The position numbers were made by a program, and so were the translations under genes. A stretch of 64,000 nucleotides of DNA, taken from positions 62,001 to 126,000 of the forward strand of contig NZ_JAGXBY010000005.1 in assembly GCF_018310345.1 (NCBI RefSeq), given 5' to 3'. Below are positions 51,661-61,304 of this stretch, piece by piece. The notes beneath the pieces were generated by a model, which was not told the DNA's origin, did no database searches, and was given only the letters and a program-made list of their open reading frames with translations. This DNA is from Ornithinibacillus massiliensis. GTDB lineage: Bacteria > Bacillota > Bacilli > Bacillales > Amphibacillaceae. How positions within the stretch are numbered: the stretch's first letter is position 1; every line of letters starts with the position of its first letter.

Positions 51661-52599
51661 TTAGTTATCTAAATTTCGAACTTGAATTGGAATCAAATGA
51701 TCATTTAGTTTTTCCCGATACATTTCATATTGGGAAGGGAGTTTTAACGCTGTCCCCATCGTTTCATACGATTCATCATGTGCAAAGCCTGGTGGGTCTG
51801 TTGCGATTTCGAATAAAATTTCCCCATGTTCTCTGAAATAAATGGCATTAAAGTAATTCCGATCTCGTACTGGTGTTACCCCGTAACCATTACTTTCTAC
51901 ATGCTTTTTCCAATCTAATTGATCTGCATCATCTGTTGCTCTCCAGGCGATATGGTGAACCGTGCCAACTCCCATCTGCCCTTTACCAGTCGTAGTCTTT
52001 TTTAGGTCAATGATATTTCCGATGGTTCCATGAGATTGGAATCGAATAAGCTCATTTTCCTCCCCGACTTTTTCAAGCCCCATGACATCAACAAGTAAAC
52101 GTGCTGTATCTTCTGGTTGGGATGATAATAATGTGGCTCCAGCAAAACCTTTAATTGCAACGTCAGGAGTTATATCACCAATAGTCCAATTATTAATCTC
52201 ACCATCTCCACGCTCTACTAATTCAAGTTTTAAACCGTGAACATCATCAAATGTTAAATAGGTTTCTCCAAAGCGGTTGGATTTAGTGTATATGATGTTA
52301 AATTTAGCCAGTCTCTGTTCCCAGAAATCCATGGAGCCGGTAGGAATAGCGTAAGAAGTTACACCTACTTGGCCATCACCTATCTTTCCTTGGTATGCAT
52401 CTGCCCAAGGGAAGAATGTAATAATGGATCCTGGTCGACCGCCATCGTTTCCGAAATAGAGATGATAAGTGCCTGGATCATCAAAGTTTATTGTCTTTTT
52501 AACTAATCGTAAGCCAAGAACACTAGCATAAAAATCAACATTTTCTTGAGGGTGTCCTACGATTGCTGTGATATGGTGAATTCCTGCCGTTTTTTTCAT
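51661..52599 (-). CDS. mhqO: Ring-cleaving dioxygenase, MhqA/MhqO-like
   Basis: A 312-residue, two-domain VOC dioxygenase. GIHHITAIVGHPQENVDFY at the start and GTVHHIAWRATD in the second half give His ligands, and GEILFEIATDPPGF holds the Glu ligand. It opens (methyl)hydroquinone rings. It directly follows mhqR, 17 nt away. Which of the mhqA/E/O paralogues it best matches cannot be told by eye. Confidence 0.88.
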   Translation of the reverse strand: MKKTAGIHHITAIVGHPQENVDFYASVLGLRLVKKTINFDDPGTYHLYFGNDGGRPGSIITFFPWADAYQGKIGDGQVGVTSYAIPTGSMDFWEQRLAKFNIIYTKSNRFGETYLTFDDVHGLKLELVERGDGEINNWTIGDITPDVAIKGFAGATLLSSQPEDTARLLVDVMGLEKVGEENELIRFQSHGTIGNIIDLKKTTTGKGQMGVGTVHHIAWRATDDADQLDWKKHVESNGYGVTPVRDRNYFNAIYFREHGEILFEIATDPPGFAHDESYETMGTALKLPSQYEMYREKLNDHLIPIQVRNLDN

Positions 52600-52616
52600 C
52601 GTTCATCATCCGCCTT

Positions 52617-53045
52617 TCATTGGACTGCTTTTTGTCCCACTTGTTTTAATACGCTAATAAGTGTCTCTTTGTCTTCATCAGAGATGCCCTCGAATAAGCT
52701 TTCTATCACTTGCTGATGCTGTGGAAATACTTCGTCCATTAGTTTTTTTCCCTCATCTGTTATATGGATATAGACTACTCTTCGGTCGTCTTTACAATGA
52801 CTTCTTTCTATTAATCCTTTTTTCTCTAATTTATCAATGACATAGGTAATGGAACCTGTGTTTATGAGAACGGCATCGGATACTTCTTTTACGGTAAGTC
52901 TGCCTTTATGATAAAGTGCTTCAAGAATTTCAAAGTCAGAGGTACGCATTCCATGATTGCTAATATCGTGTTTAATCACCTCTTGTAGAGACTTGGAAGC
53001 CTTCATTAGAACAACAAATGCTTTTAATGAAAGATTCTCGCTCAT
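52617..53045 (-). CDS. mhqR: MarR-type quinone-responsive repressor MhqR
   Basis: A 142-residue winged-helix repressor: LTVKEVSDAVLINTGSITYV holds the HTH and CKDDRRVVYIHIT the wing. It leads an operon of dioxygenase, flavin reductase and esterase, the standard MhqR regulon. AAGAAGGTG precedes the ATG. The 286-bp upstream gap is AT-rich; TTAATTAA-centred and AATTTAA/TTTAAAT palindromes near 53060-53110 may be its operator. No other gene is seen in that gap. Confidence 0.88.
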   Translation of the reverse strand: MSENLSLKAFVVLMKASKSLQEVIKHDISNHGMRTSDFEILEALYHKGRLTVKEVSDAVLINTGSITYVIDKLEKKGLIERSHCKDDRRVVYIHITDEGKKLMDEVFPQHQQVIESLFEGISDEDKETLISVLKQVGQKAVQ

Positions 53046-53307
53046 GTTTACACCTTCTTATTTTTAATTTAATTATTATGAATTTAAATATCTTTAATTA
53101 AGTATATTTTATATGGTTATGCTGAAATTGTCAAATGACCTTGTTTGTAGTTTTCGCAAGTATGGCGATATTAAGCAGTTTTTACAGAAAAAATTTTTCT
53201 ATTCAAACGGTGTCTGTGTCTTATCTGCATCGTGACTATACCTAGGGGCCAATCGTAGAACAGAGGCGCTCGATCTTTTCAAGCAATAAAGTACATAATA
53301 AGGCAAA

Positions 53308-53332
53308 TAAAAAAAAGAGGGGGTTACCCTCT
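53308..53332 (-). terminator. Terminator of the aldo/keto reductase gene
   Basis: On the minus strand AGAGGG and CCCTCT form a 6-bp GC-rich stem with a short loop followed by eight T. Confidence 0.8.
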
Positions 53333-54264
53333 TATGAAAAAATCCGATCGATGGTTTCTATTTCTTCTTTTGATAATTGTACCTCTAATGTTTTAAGGTT
53401 TTGTATGACTTGCTCTGGTTTTTTAGCTCCTGGGATGACGGTGTCGATTGAAGGCTGTGCGAGATACCAGGCAAGTACAATGTTGGATACTTCTGTTTGC
53501 TTCGTATTGGCAATTTCCTTTAATGTTTCTACTTTTTGTAGGTTTTGTTCGAATGCTTCCCCTTGGAAATGAGGCATATTAGCACGGAAATCATTAAAGG
53601 TTGTTTCTTTAGTGTATTTTCCTGCGAGTAAGCCAGAAGCAAATGGGAAATATGGAACAAAGGAAATATTGTGTTCAAGCGTGTAAGGGAACAGGCCATT
53701 TTCAGGTTGGCGATTTAATAGATTATAATGTCCTTGTAATACATCAACATATCCATCTTGATTTGCCTCTTTTAATTGTTCTAATGAGAAGTTCGATACG
53801 CCAATGGCTCTGATTTTTCCTGCATCTTTAAGTTCTTTTAATGCACCAACCGCTTCGTACTTAGGTGTTTTTTCATCAGGAAAGTGGATGTAAAATAGAT
53901 CGATATAGTCTGTTTGAAGTCTTTTTAGGCTAGCATCAACCGTTTCTCGTAGAAATTCTGGAGAATTATCTACAATCGTTTCTCCATTAACAAGCTTTTG
54001 AGTACCCTTTGTAGCGATAACCATCTGTTGACGATTACCCATTACCTTCATCACTTCACCAATTATTTCCTCGGATCGCCCCATGCCATATGTAAATGCT
54101 GTATCAATATAATCCAGACCTTCCTTAATGGCGGTTTGTAATAACTCTCTATTAATCTGTTCATCAATTCCTGGGTAAAGATTATGACCACCAATTGCAT
54201 TGGCTCCTAAACCAATAGGATTTACAACTAAGTCAGTTCTACCGATTCGTACTTTATTTGACAA
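53332..54264 (-). CDS. Aldo/keto reductase
   Basis: A 310-residue NADPH-dependent TIM-barrel reductase. The tetrad can be placed as Asp in [10 protein letters not shown], Tyr in the same block, Lys in ATKG and His in [18 protein letters not shown] and the late [11 protein letters not shown] bind the cofactor. I prefer TTG at 54264, with GGAGG 8 nt upstream, to GTG at 54270. It lies behind the mhqR operon on the same strand but has its own terminator; reduction of reactive carbonyls fits the theme. Confidence 0.88.
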   Translation of the reverse strand: MSNKVRIGRTDLVVNPIGLGANAIGGHNLYPGIDEQINRELLQTAIKEGLDYIDTAFTYGMGRSEEIIGEVMKVMGNRQQMVIATKGTQKLVNGETIVDNSPEFLRETVDASLKRLQTDYIDLFYIHFPDEKTPKYEAVGALKELKDAGKIRAIGVSNFSLEQLKEANQDGYVDVLQGHYNLLNRQPENGLFPYTLEHNISFVPYFPFASGLLAGKYTKETTFNDFRANMPHFQGEAFEQNLQKVETLKEIANTKQTEVSNIVLAWYLAQPSIDTVIPGAKKPEQVIQNLKTLEVQLSKEEIETIDRIFS

Positions 54265-54325
54265 TCTCACTACCTCCTAAAGTATGGGATAATTATATTC
54301 TATTGGAAAATCAAGTGTAGATACA

Positions 54326-54357
54326 AGGAAAGGGAATCGTGTTCATACAAGATTCCC
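54326..54357 (-). terminator. Terminator of fetAB
   Basis: GGGAATC and GATTCCC pair around a 12-nt loop; on the minus strand TTTCCTTG follows. Confidence 0.65.
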
Positions 54358-54364
54358 GTGGTGA

Positions 54365-55120
54365 TTACTTATGGAATTTTAGAAACTGCATTTGCTTATT
54401 AAATAGCGCTGGGTAGGATAGGTATCCTAGCATAATACTGGTTACGACTGCAGTAGTTAATAATAGGAACAAGATTAACAATTGAAATTGAACGGCTTGT
54501 ACAGGATCTGCGCCTGCAATAATTTGACCACTCATCATCCCGGGCAACTGAACAAGTCCAATTGTTTTCTGGCTCTCAATTGTTGGGATTGTACTTGCTT
54601 TGATAGCCGTAATCAATTGAGTATGAATGGCTTGTTTAGGTGTACCCCCTAAGGATAGGATTAGCTCTGTTTCATCTTGTGTATTTTCGACCTCAGCTGT
54701 AAATCGATTTAAAAACAAGATACCAAGTACCATTGAATTGCCAATAACCATCCCGCTAATCGGGATAATATATTGTGGCGTTGGTGGCACAATGTGAAGA
54801 CCAAGTAAGATACTTTGCGTTAATACCTCAATAAAAACGAATGTAAGAAAAAGCTTCCACGTAATCCCTTGAATAGAGGCGCCTTTTTTTCGAGCGTTCT
54901 GGGTTGCTGCACCAATCATAAGCAGAATCATCAGGAGAATAAAGAGAATGTGTTCTGCATCAAATACATATTGTAGGACATATCCTACGGCAAGTAATTG
55001 AATGATAGACCGAATGGTAGCGATCAGGGTGTCCTTTTCTAAACCAAGTTTTAATGTTCGAGATAGAATAAGTGGAATTAGAACGAAAATTAGCGTCAAT
55101 GATAGCGTAAGAAAGCTCAT
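54365..55120 (-). CDS. fetB: FetB/YbbM-type ABC permease
   Basis: A 251-residue permease of the UPF0014 family (FetB, STAR2/ALS3) with about seven helices: RSIIQLLAVGYVLQYVF, ISGMVIGNSMVLGILFLNRF, QLPGMMSGQIIAGADPVQAV. FetAB exports iron and helps peroxide resistance in E. coli. Its start overlaps the ATPase gene by 4 nt (ATGA). Confidence 0.87.
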   Translation of the reverse strand: MSFLTLSLTLIFVLIPLILSRTLKLGLEKDTLIATIRSIIQLLAVGYVLQYVFDAEHILFILLMILLMIGAATQNARKKGASIQGITWKLFLTFVFIEVLTQSILLGLHIVPPTPQYIIPISGMVIGNSMVLGILFLNRFTAEVENTQDETELILSLGGTPKQAIHTQLITAIKASTIPTIESQKTIGLVQLPGMMSGQIIAGADPVQAVQFQLLILFLLLTTAVVTSIMLGYLSYPALFNKQMQFLKFHK

Positions 55121-55839
55121 TCTAATTCCCCCTTTACGAATTCTTGCACACGTTTATCTTGTGGATTCCTTAACAAGGAACTATCTCCTGATTCAATTAG
55201 CTCCCCGTTCATCATGACCCATGTGTAGTGGCCAATTCTTAAAGCCTGATCTAGATTATGGGTAATCCAAATCATGGTTGTCCCATATTTTTCATTAATC
55301 TTCTCAATTAGCTCTTCAATATCATGTTGCGATACTCTGTCAAGTGATGAAGTAATTTCATCTAGTAATAATACGCTTGGTTTATTTACTAAAGTACGAG
55401 CAATAGACAGCTTTTGCCGCTGTCCACCGGATAAATCCTTAGCATGTCGCTCCAATAGCTCTGCTCCTAATCCAACATCATGCAGTAAGTTTTCGGCATA
55501 ATGTCTGTCAATACGTTCTCCCTGTAGTGCAAGTGGTAGTTCGAGGTTTTCTAATACAGTACCTTTAATCATGGTGGCACTTTGTAAAGCAATGCCAACC
55601 TTTCTACGTAAATCTATCGGATTATATTCATTTATTGATTTTCCTTTGATTAAAATTTCTCCAGACTCAGGAGAGCGTAATCCGTTACAAAGTTTAAATA
55701 GAGTAGATTTTCCTGCGCCTGATGGGCCAACAAGTGTTGTGACTTTACCATCAGGAAAGGAACCGGTAATGTTTCTTAAAATATGTAGACCATCTGTAGA
55801 ATAATTTACGTTATGGAATACGATGGCAGCTTGATTCAT
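55117..55839 (-). CDS. fetA: FetA/YbbL-type ABC ATPase
   Basis: A 240-residue ATPase with Walker A GPSGAGKST, signature LSGGQRQK, Walker B LLLDEITSSLD (Ile in place of the usual Pro) and switch WITHNL. Partner of FetB. ATG at 55839 follows GGAAGTGAC; a GTG nine bases upstream lies inside that site. A Fur-like box upstream suggests iron control. Confidence 0.87.
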   Translation of the reverse strand: MNQAAIVFHNVNYSTDGLHILRNITGSFPDGKVTTLVGPSGAGKSTLFKLCNGLRSPESGEILIKGKSINEYNPIDLRRKVGIALQSATMIKGTVLENLELPLALQGERIDRHYAENLLHDVGLGAELLERHAKDLSGGQRQKLSIARTLVNKPSVLLLDEITSSLDRVSQHDIEELIEKINEKYGTTMIWITHNLDQALRIGHYTWVMMNGELIESGDSSLLRNPQDKRVQEFVKGELE

Positions 55840-55888
55840 GATTGTCACTTCCTTTTATGTGTTCCCTTATTTTAATGTTCCAACTTAA

Positions 55889-55903
55889 TGAGAATCAATT
55901 CTA
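55889..55903. promoter_or_regulatory. Fur-like box upstream of fetAB
   Basis: TGAGAATCAATTCTA resembles the 7-1-7 Fur consensus TGATAATNATTATCA at most positions of the left half and four or more of the right half. It lies 50 bp upstream of fetA. Weak by eye. Confidence 0.4.
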
Positions 55904-56004
55904 TATCATTTTAACATGTGGCGTTTTGAAAGGGTGTCGGGAGGTTTTGGTTGGGGGAAAGGGAAAGTAATCCCACACCTTTTGGCGGCGATAATCAAGG
56001 AAAT

Positions 56005-56028
56005 CAAAAAAACTCCCAATAATGGGAG
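56005..56028 (-). terminator. Terminator after the universal stress gene
   Basis: On the minus strand CTCCCA and TGGGAG pair around TTAT and are followed by seven T. Confidence 0.85.
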
Positions 56029-56037
56029 CTCGATTTA

Positions 56038-56453
56038 TTACTTTACGATTAATACGGGGCTAGTTGCTCGTTTAGCCACTTTATGGCTAACGCTACCTAG
56101 CATCATTTCTTGGAAAGCATTTAATCCACGGCTTCCAATAATGATAATGTCATAGTTGTGTTTATTGGCATAATCAACAATGGTAGGTCCTGGTTCTCCA
56201 TTTAAAAAAATGACTTCAAAGTCTACACCAGATTTTTTCGCCTTCTGAATTAGTAGAGCAAGTTGTTCCTTCCGTGCGTCTTCTGTATCTTTACCCCAGT
56301 TAGTCAGAACTTCTTCTTTAGAATGCTTTGGATCGACAACATATATAATATCTACTTTAGACTCCTGACTTAATCTAGCAAGCTGAAAGGCTTTTTCACC
56401 TGCTCGTATCGAATGGTCTGATCCATCAGCTGCACAAAGAATTTTTTAAACAT
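56038..56453 (-). pseudogene. Universal stress protein (UspA family), frameshifted at codon 5
   Basis: The minus-strand frame from about 56444 to 56038 encodes a complete UspA protein: KILCAADGSDHSIRAGEKAF, VDIIYVVD, the ATP loop IIIIGSRGLNAFQEMMLGSV and KRATSPVLIVK. The only start with a ribosome binding site (AGAGGAGAG) is the ATG at 56453, and it is in another frame. ATG TTT is followed by six A (56442-56447 on the plus strand); seven A would join start and body as MFKKILCAADGS and give the usual 138 residues. So one A is missing, by mutation, slippage-prone variation or sequencing error. Confidence 0.82.
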
Positions 56454-56616
56454 CGGAACTCTCCTCTACCATTCTATTGAACTACTTAAACTAGAATTTC
56501 CTATTATTAACATAGGTTTAGCGAAATTATTTTCTATTATAGCATATAGCTACTAAATTCAAAGGTATTTGGAGTAAAACGAAGAAAAGATGAAATGTTT
56601 CCGTTTTCTTTGCTGT

Positions 56617-56690
56617 TTCACAAAAATGTCATATTTCGCTATAATACCCCTTGTTTGTTACGGTCCCGGCTTTCGTGAGAGTCGAAAGTC
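56617..56690 (+). promoter_or_regulatory. sulP promoter and leader hairpin
   Basis: TTTCAC (56617) and TATAAT (56640-56645) are 17 bp apart. A hairpin in the leader, GGCTTTCG (56668) with CGAAAGTC (56683), has a 7-nt loop and no T run. The rest of the 266-bp gap shows no gene. Confidence 0.55.
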
Positions 56691-56719
56691 AACAATAAAA
56701 GATGAAAAAGAGGTGTAGC

Positions 56720-58198
56720 ATGAATTTAGCAAATTTAAAAAATGAATGGTTCGGCAATATTAGAGGAGATATTCTGGCGGGTATCGTGGTTGCCATTGCA
56801 TTAGTCCCTGAGGCTATTGCGTTCTCTGTTATTGCTGGGGTTGATCCAATGATTGGACTATACGCGTCGTTCGCTATTGCGGTGACGATTGCATTTGTTG
56901 GTGGGCGTCCTGGTATGATTTCTGCTGCAACAGGGGCAACGGCATTGTTGATGGTTACATTAGTGGCAGAACATGGCTTGCAATATTTGTTAGCAGCCAC
57001 TATTTTAACAGGTATTCTGCAAATTGTGATGGGTGTATTGAAGTTAGGACGTTTAATGAAATTTGTCCCTCGTTCGGTCATGATTGGCTTTGTTAATGCA
57101 CTTGCCATTATGATTTTCATGGCGCAATTAGAGCATTTTACAGGTGCAAATTGGGAAATGTATGCCATGCTGGCAGGAGCATTAGCCATTATTTATATTT
57201 TACCGCGATTTGTAAAGGTGATTCCAGCGCCATTAGTAGCGATTGTTGTCATTACGGCAATTGCTATGTTTACAGGAAGTGGTGTGAAAACGGTTGGAGA
57301 TATGGGAGAATTAACACAATCTCTACCAATCTTCTTATTCCCAGACATTCCACTTAACTTTGAAACGCTACAAATCATTTTTCCGTATGCCCTATCAATT
57401 GCCATTGTTGGTTTAGTAGAGTCTTTACTTACAGCCTCTATTGTAGATGATATGACAGATACGAAAAGTGATAAGAATAAAGAAGCACGTGGACAGGGGA
57501 TTGCGAATATTGTGTCTGGGCTGTTTGGTGGTATGGCCGGATGTGCGATGATCGGACAATCCGTTATTAACGTAAAGTCTGGCGGACGTGGAAGATTATC
57601 TGCTTTTGTTGCTGGGGCGTTTTTAATGACACTTATTCTAGTATTTAACGGTTTATTAGTTCAAATTCCGATGGCGGTCTTAGTTGGTATTATGTTCATG
57701 GTATCCATTAGTACCTTTGATTGGTCATCGATTAAGAATATTCCTAAAATACCAGTGACGGATACAATAGTTATGGTAGCTACAGTTGTCACGGTACTAT
57801 TCACACATGACTTATCTAAAGGTGTTCTAGTTGGTATTATCTTAAGTGCTATTTTCTTTGCTTCGAAAATCTCCAAGGTGAACGTGACAGCACTTTCGAG
57901 TAAGGAAGCAAATGTGAAGGTATATCGTATTTCTGGACAACTTTTCTTCGCTTCTGTAACAGAGTTTGTGGACAGCTTTAACTACAAAGAGGAAGTAGAA
58001 AAAGTGAAATTAGATTTATCAAATGCCCATATATGGGATGATTCTGGTGTAGGGGCAATTGATAAGGTTGTACAGAAGTATCATCAAAATGGTGTGAACG
58101 TAGAAGTGGTCGGGTTAAATGATGAAAGTCATAAATTAGTAGAAAGACTAGCGAATTATAATAAGCCTGGTGGATTGGAAAAGGCGGCTAGTCATTAA
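56720..58198 (+). CDS. SulP family anion transporter with STAS domain
   Basis: A 492-residue SLC26/SulP permease. The transport domain runs to about residue 390 ([56 protein letters not shown]) and a C-terminal STAS domain follows ([19 protein letters not shown]). Members carry sulfate, bicarbonate or other anions. The ATG at 56720 follows AGAGGTG; earlier codons lack a site. Substrate unknown. Confidence 0.9.
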   Translation: MNLANLKNEWFGNIRGDILAGIVVAIALVPEAIAFSVIAGVDPMIGLYASFAIAVTIAFVGGRPGMISAATGATALLMVTLVAEHGLQYLLAATILTGILQIVMGVLKLGRLMKFVPRSVMIGFVNALAIMIFMAQLEHFTGANWEMYAMLAGALAIIYILPRFVKVIPAPLVAIVVITAIAMFTGSGVKTVGDMGELTQSLPIFLFPDIPLNFETLQIIFPYALSIAIVGLVESLLTASIVDDMTDTKSDKNKEARGQGIANIVSGLFGGMAGCAMIGQSVINVKSGGRGRLSAFVAGAFLMTLILVFNGLLVQIPMAVLVGIMFMVSISTFDWSSIKNIPKIPVTDTIVMVATVVTVLFTHDLSKGVLVGIILSAIFFASKISKVNVTALSSKEANVKVYRISGQLFFASVTEFVDSFNYKEEVEKVKLDLSNAHIWDDSGVGAIDKVVQKYHQNGVNVEVVGLNDESHKLVERLANYNKPGGLEKAASH

Positions 58199-58206
58199 AT
58201 TCGGTT

Positions 58207-58242
58207 AGAGAGTTAACTTCGGTTAGCTCTCTTTTTTTTTTT
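58207..58242 (+). terminator. Terminator after sulP
   Basis: AGAGAGTTAAC and GTTAGCTCTCT pair around a C(TTCG)G tetraloop with one mismatch and are followed by ten T. Confidence 0.9.
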
Positions 58243-58343
58243 GTAAATAAGAAATCATTACCATCTATTCCAATTTAAATAAAGGAATTTCATACTCGGG
58301 AATAGAATTATATAAGATTAATACAAAACTGGGGGATTTATTC

Positions 58344-58736
58344 ATGCGAGGCAAATTACATCATATCGAATTAAATGTTTCAAACTTGGAAAGGTCTACT
58401 GATTTTTGGGGTGAGCTTTTAGAAGAATTAGGCTATCAACCTTATCAAACCTGGGAATCAGGAAGAAGCTGGAGGTTAGGAGATACGTATATCGTTTTTG
58501 TACAGACGGAAGAGCATTTCTTAGAGGGTACATATCATCGGAAAAGAGTCGGATTAAATCATCTTGCATTTTATGCGGATTCTAGGGAGGATGTTGATGT
58601 GATTACGCTCCATTTAAAGGAAAAAGGTGTGCCAATCTTATATGAGGATAGGCATCCATATGCAGGTGGTCCTAACCATTATGCAGTGTTCTTCGAGGAT
58701 CCGGATCGGATAAAAGTGGAAATCGTGGCACCATAA
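58344..58736 (+). CDS. VOC family protein
   Basis: A 130-residue single-domain vicinal oxygen chelate protein: GKLHHIELNVSNLERSTDFW, RVGLNHLAFYADS and YAVFFEDPDRIKVEIV, with His and Glu candidates for a metal site. Function unknown (glyoxalase or resistance type). GGGGGAT precedes the ATG; a DUF2785 gene follows 18 nt downstream. Confidence 0.83.
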   Translation: MRGKLHHIELNVSNLERSTDFWGELLEELGYQPYQTWESGRSWRLGDTYIVFVQTEEHFLEGTYHRKRVGLNHLAFYADSREDVDVITLHLKEKGVPILYEDRHPYAGGPNHYAVFFEDPDRIKVEIVAP

Positions 58737-58754
58737 GAAGAGGAGGGGATACTA

Positions 58755-59600
58755 TTGAATGAAGCTGAACTGAAATCGATACTAAGTCAATATAAGGAGA
58801 GCAACTTCCAACAACTCGGTCCTGTACCTTTACCAACCTTAGTGAAGGCAATGCTAGATTATATTGGTAGTACAGATCCGGAGTTACGGGATTCATTGAT
58901 TTATCCATGCTTTACTAACCTTATAATAAATGGACATTTTCCTCCCCCAGAGCTAAACAGAATAGTGACAGTTTGTTTAGATGATCATCACTTATTTTAC
59001 AAAATAAATGAGCCAGATGAGGACGCTGTCTTTACGCGTTCATTTTCTTCCTTAATCCTTGCTGTCCTGTTATTTGTTAATAGACAAAAACCCTTTATAG
59101 CCGATGAGGAAATAGATCAAATCACGAACAAAATGATACATTATGTAAAGAAGGAAGAGGATGTTCGGGGATTTGTAGAAGTGAAGGGTTGGGCGCATAG
59201 TATCGCTCATATAGCAGACGCGCTCGATGAACTAGTGAAGCAACCACAATTAAAGGAAAGTAGATTAGAAGATATTGCACTACTCATTCTGGATAAAATG
59301 TGCTTTGATAAAGCCTACTTCTTGTTTGAAGAGGACGAACGGATGGTTGTTCCTTTCATTTCCTTGTTGGAAAGGGGAATGAATCCATTATTCCTATATG
59401 AAAAAATCGATAAAATTGTAATGGAGCTGCAGCAAAACTATTCACAACATAGTTCGAAACCGTTCATTCAAAGGAACAACATCAAACAATTTTTAAGAAG
59501 TCTGCTGCTGCATTTAGAGGTGATAGGAAAAAAAGAGGAGTTCCGGGAACACTTGAAAAATGCACTAATAGCTATAAATCAGCCATACTACAACTTATAA
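58755..59600 (+). CDS. DUF2785 domain protein
   Basis: A 281-residue soluble helical protein of the DUF2785 family. RSFSSLILAVLLFVNRQKPF and EVKGWAHSIAHIADALDELV are the typical blocks. No catalytic motif is evident and the function is unknown. TTG start behind AGAGGAGGGG. It sits between a VOC and a GNAT gene with short gaps, so the three are likely one transcript. Confidence 0.83.
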   Translation: MNEAELKSILSQYKESNFQQLGPVPLPTLVKAMLDYIGSTDPELRDSLIYPCFTNLIINGHFPPPELNRIVTVCLDDHHLFYKINEPDEDAVFTRSFSSLILAVLLFVNRQKPFIADEEIDQITNKMIHYVKKEEDVRGFVEVKGWAHSIAHIADALDELVKQPQLKESRLEDIALLILDKMCFDKAYFLFEEDERMVVPFISLLERGMNPLFLYEKIDKIVMELQQNYSQHSSKPFIQRNNIKQFLRSLLLHLEVIGKKEEFREHLKNALIAINQPYYNL

Positions 59601-59612
59601 GGGGAACGTATA

Positions 59613-60173
59613 ATGAATCCAATATTAATTGATTTTCCGAGCGAATTTGAAACAGAAAGATTACATATCCGTATGCCAATGCCTGGTGATGGAAAAGCAG
59701 TTCACGAATCAAAACAAGCTTCCAAAAAGGAGCTTTTGCCTTGGATGCCTTGGGCACAGCATGAGGAGCAGGAAGAGGATACAGAAATAAATATCCGACA
59801 AGCCCATGTAGCCTTCTTGAATAGGGAGGATTTAAGGCTGTTAGTTTTTCACAAAGAGACAGGTGTATTGATTGCTAATTCAGGATTGCACCGAATTGAC
59901 TGGGATGCGCGTAAATTTGAAATTGGATACTGGATTGATACCCGTTATAGTGGGAAAGGTTATATGACTGAGGCGGTAAAAGGGATAGCTGATTTTGCCT
60001 TCCGTGAGCTAGAGGCAAACCGTGTTGAAATCCGATGTGATGCGAAAAATGTAAAGAGTCGTGCCATTGCCGAGCGAATCGGATTTGAATTAGAAGGGAT
60101 ATTGCATAAAGATAGTTTAGATGTTTATGGACAAGAGCTTCGAGACACATGTATATATGCAAAAGTAAAATAA
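59613..60173 (+). CDS. GNAT acetyltransferase, RimJ/RimL type
   Basis: A 186-residue GNAT protein: FETERLHIRMPMPGDG, FEIGYWIDTRYSGKGYMTEA (acetyl-CoA loop) and NVKSRAIAERIGFELEGIL. RimJ/RimL relatives acetylate N-terminal amines of ribosomal proteins or small compounds. TAAGGGGAAC precedes the ATG; it starts 12 nt past the DUF2785 gene. Confidence 0.86.
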   Translation: MNPILIDFPSEFETERLHIRMPMPGDGKAVHESKQASKKELLPWMPWAQHEEQEEDTEINIRQAHVAFLNREDLRLLVFHKETGVLIANSGLHRIDWDARKFEIGYWIDTRYSGKGYMTEAVKGIADFAFRELEANRVEIRCDAKNVKSRAIAERIGFELEGILHKDSLDVYGQELRDTCIYAKVK

Positions 60174-60220
60174 TCTAAATTTGGGCTTTACATATACCTC
60201 GGAATTCTATATAGTATAGT

Positions 60221-60239
60221 TACCTAATAATTCTAGGTA
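60221..60239. promoter_or_regulatory. Operator candidate of the third PadR gene
   Basis: TACCTA and TAGGTA are inverted around a 7-bp centre, just before the PadR start and overlapping its ribosome binding site region. A related TACCTAGATAACCTA lies in the operator candidate at 61251. Confidence 0.5.
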
Positions 60240-60248
60240 GGTGAAAAA

Positions 60249-60581
60249 ATGTTTGATCGAGAACTGGTAAAAGGGAGTACATCGTTACTTGTCCTACAGT
60301 TATTAAATGAGCGGGATATGTACGGTTATGAGCTTGTTAAGGAAATGGATTACCGCAGTGACCATAATTTGCAAATGAAGGAAGGTACCTTATACCCTGC
60401 CCTTCATAAGCTAGAAAAGCAAGAATATATTGAGTGCTATTGGCAAAATCAAGAAAAGGGTCCTGCACGTAAATACTATCGTATCACACTTGAAGGTAAG
60501 AAAATATTAGAAGCTAAAACAAGTGAATGGCATCGATATGTTCAGGTGATGAATAATCTAATCGGGAGAAGTGAATCGTGA
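60249..60581 (+). CDS. PadR family transcriptional regulator
   Basis: A 110-residue PadR regulator: [39 protein letters not shown] (recognition) and [17 protein letters not shown] (wing). AGGTAGGTGA precedes the ATG. Its stop overlaps the GTG start of a HAAS protein by 4 nt. It probably controls this unit and the DUF4173-uppS pair behind it. Confidence 0.87.
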   Translation: MFDRELVKGSTSLLVLQLLNERDMYGYELVKEMDYRSDHNLQMKEGTLYPALHKLEKQEYIECYWQNQEKGPARKYYRITLEGKKILEAKTSEWHRYVQVMNNLIGRSES

Positions 60582-61210
60582 CGACTGGCGATAAACGTTT
60601 TTTCCAAGAGCTTGACCAAGTTCTTGGGAAACACCCTGAAAAGCAGGAAATCATCGCAGAATACAGGTCCCATGTATATGAACTTCTTCGTGAAGAGGAT
60701 ATTCAGGACGCAAACGTCTATGATGAAATTGTAAAACGGTTAGGAACACCTGAAGAAATTGCAGCAATTTGGAAAGATGAGGCAAAGGTAACGCCGAAAA
60801 AAATGCAACTATTATTTGTTGTATTAAATGTTCTTATTTTCCTTGGAGGAATAGTTCTTACGATTGTTTATAACGTGTACCATATCGAATGGATTGAAGT
60901 ACTATGGAAAAGAATAACTGCAGTACCTTCCATCATTATAATGGTGTATATGGCATTTTGGGGACTGCTCGGCTATGAGATTGGTAAAGAATTTGGTAGT
61001 GGCGGCTTAACGATACTTCGTAGGACATTTACATATGCCGTTATCCCAAATCTTGTGTTGATGTATTTAATTGTGTTTAAATTGATTCCTCATGAATGGT
61101 TTCAGCCTCTGTTAAGTGGGCGATTTATTCTAGTGTGTATTTTATTAACAATTATGTTGTATCCGATAAGTTGGATTGGATATCGCTGGGGGAGGAAGGC
61201 TTCGGTGTAG
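60578..61210 (+). CDS. HAAS (DUF1700-like) domain membrane protein
   Basis: A 210-residue protein. The N-terminal HAAS domain has [29 protein letters not shown] and [17 protein letters not shown]; then four hydrophobic segments. GTG start, translation coupled to padR. This is the second PadR-HAAS pair of the window. Probably a membrane-state sensor that works with PadR, by analogy only. Confidence 0.85.
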   Translation: MTTGDKRFFQELDQVLGKHPEKQEIIAEYRSHVYELLREEDIQDANVYDEIVKRLGTPEEIAAIWKDEAKVTPKKMQLLFVVLNVLIFLGGIVLTIVYNVYHIEWIEVLWKRITAVPSIIIMVYMAFWGLLGYEIGKEFGSGGLTILRRTFTYAVIPNLVLMYLIVFKLIPHEWFQPLLSGRFILVCILLTIMLYPISWIGYRWGRKASV

Positions 61211-61250
61211 CACCCTACCCTACGATATCAAGTGCCGATGCGTTTCTTTG

Positions 61251-61281
61251 TCTATATACCTAGATAACCTATGTATATAGA
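61251..61281. promoter_or_regulatory. Inverted repeat upstream of DUF4173 gene
   Basis: TCTATATAC (61251-61259) and GTATATAGA (61273-61281) are exact complements around a 13-bp centre that contains CTAGATAACC. It lies 24 bp before the DUF4173 start and is a likely PadR operator. Confidence 0.55.
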
Positions 61282-61304
61282 ATGACTAAATGGTGGTGAA
61301 ATAA

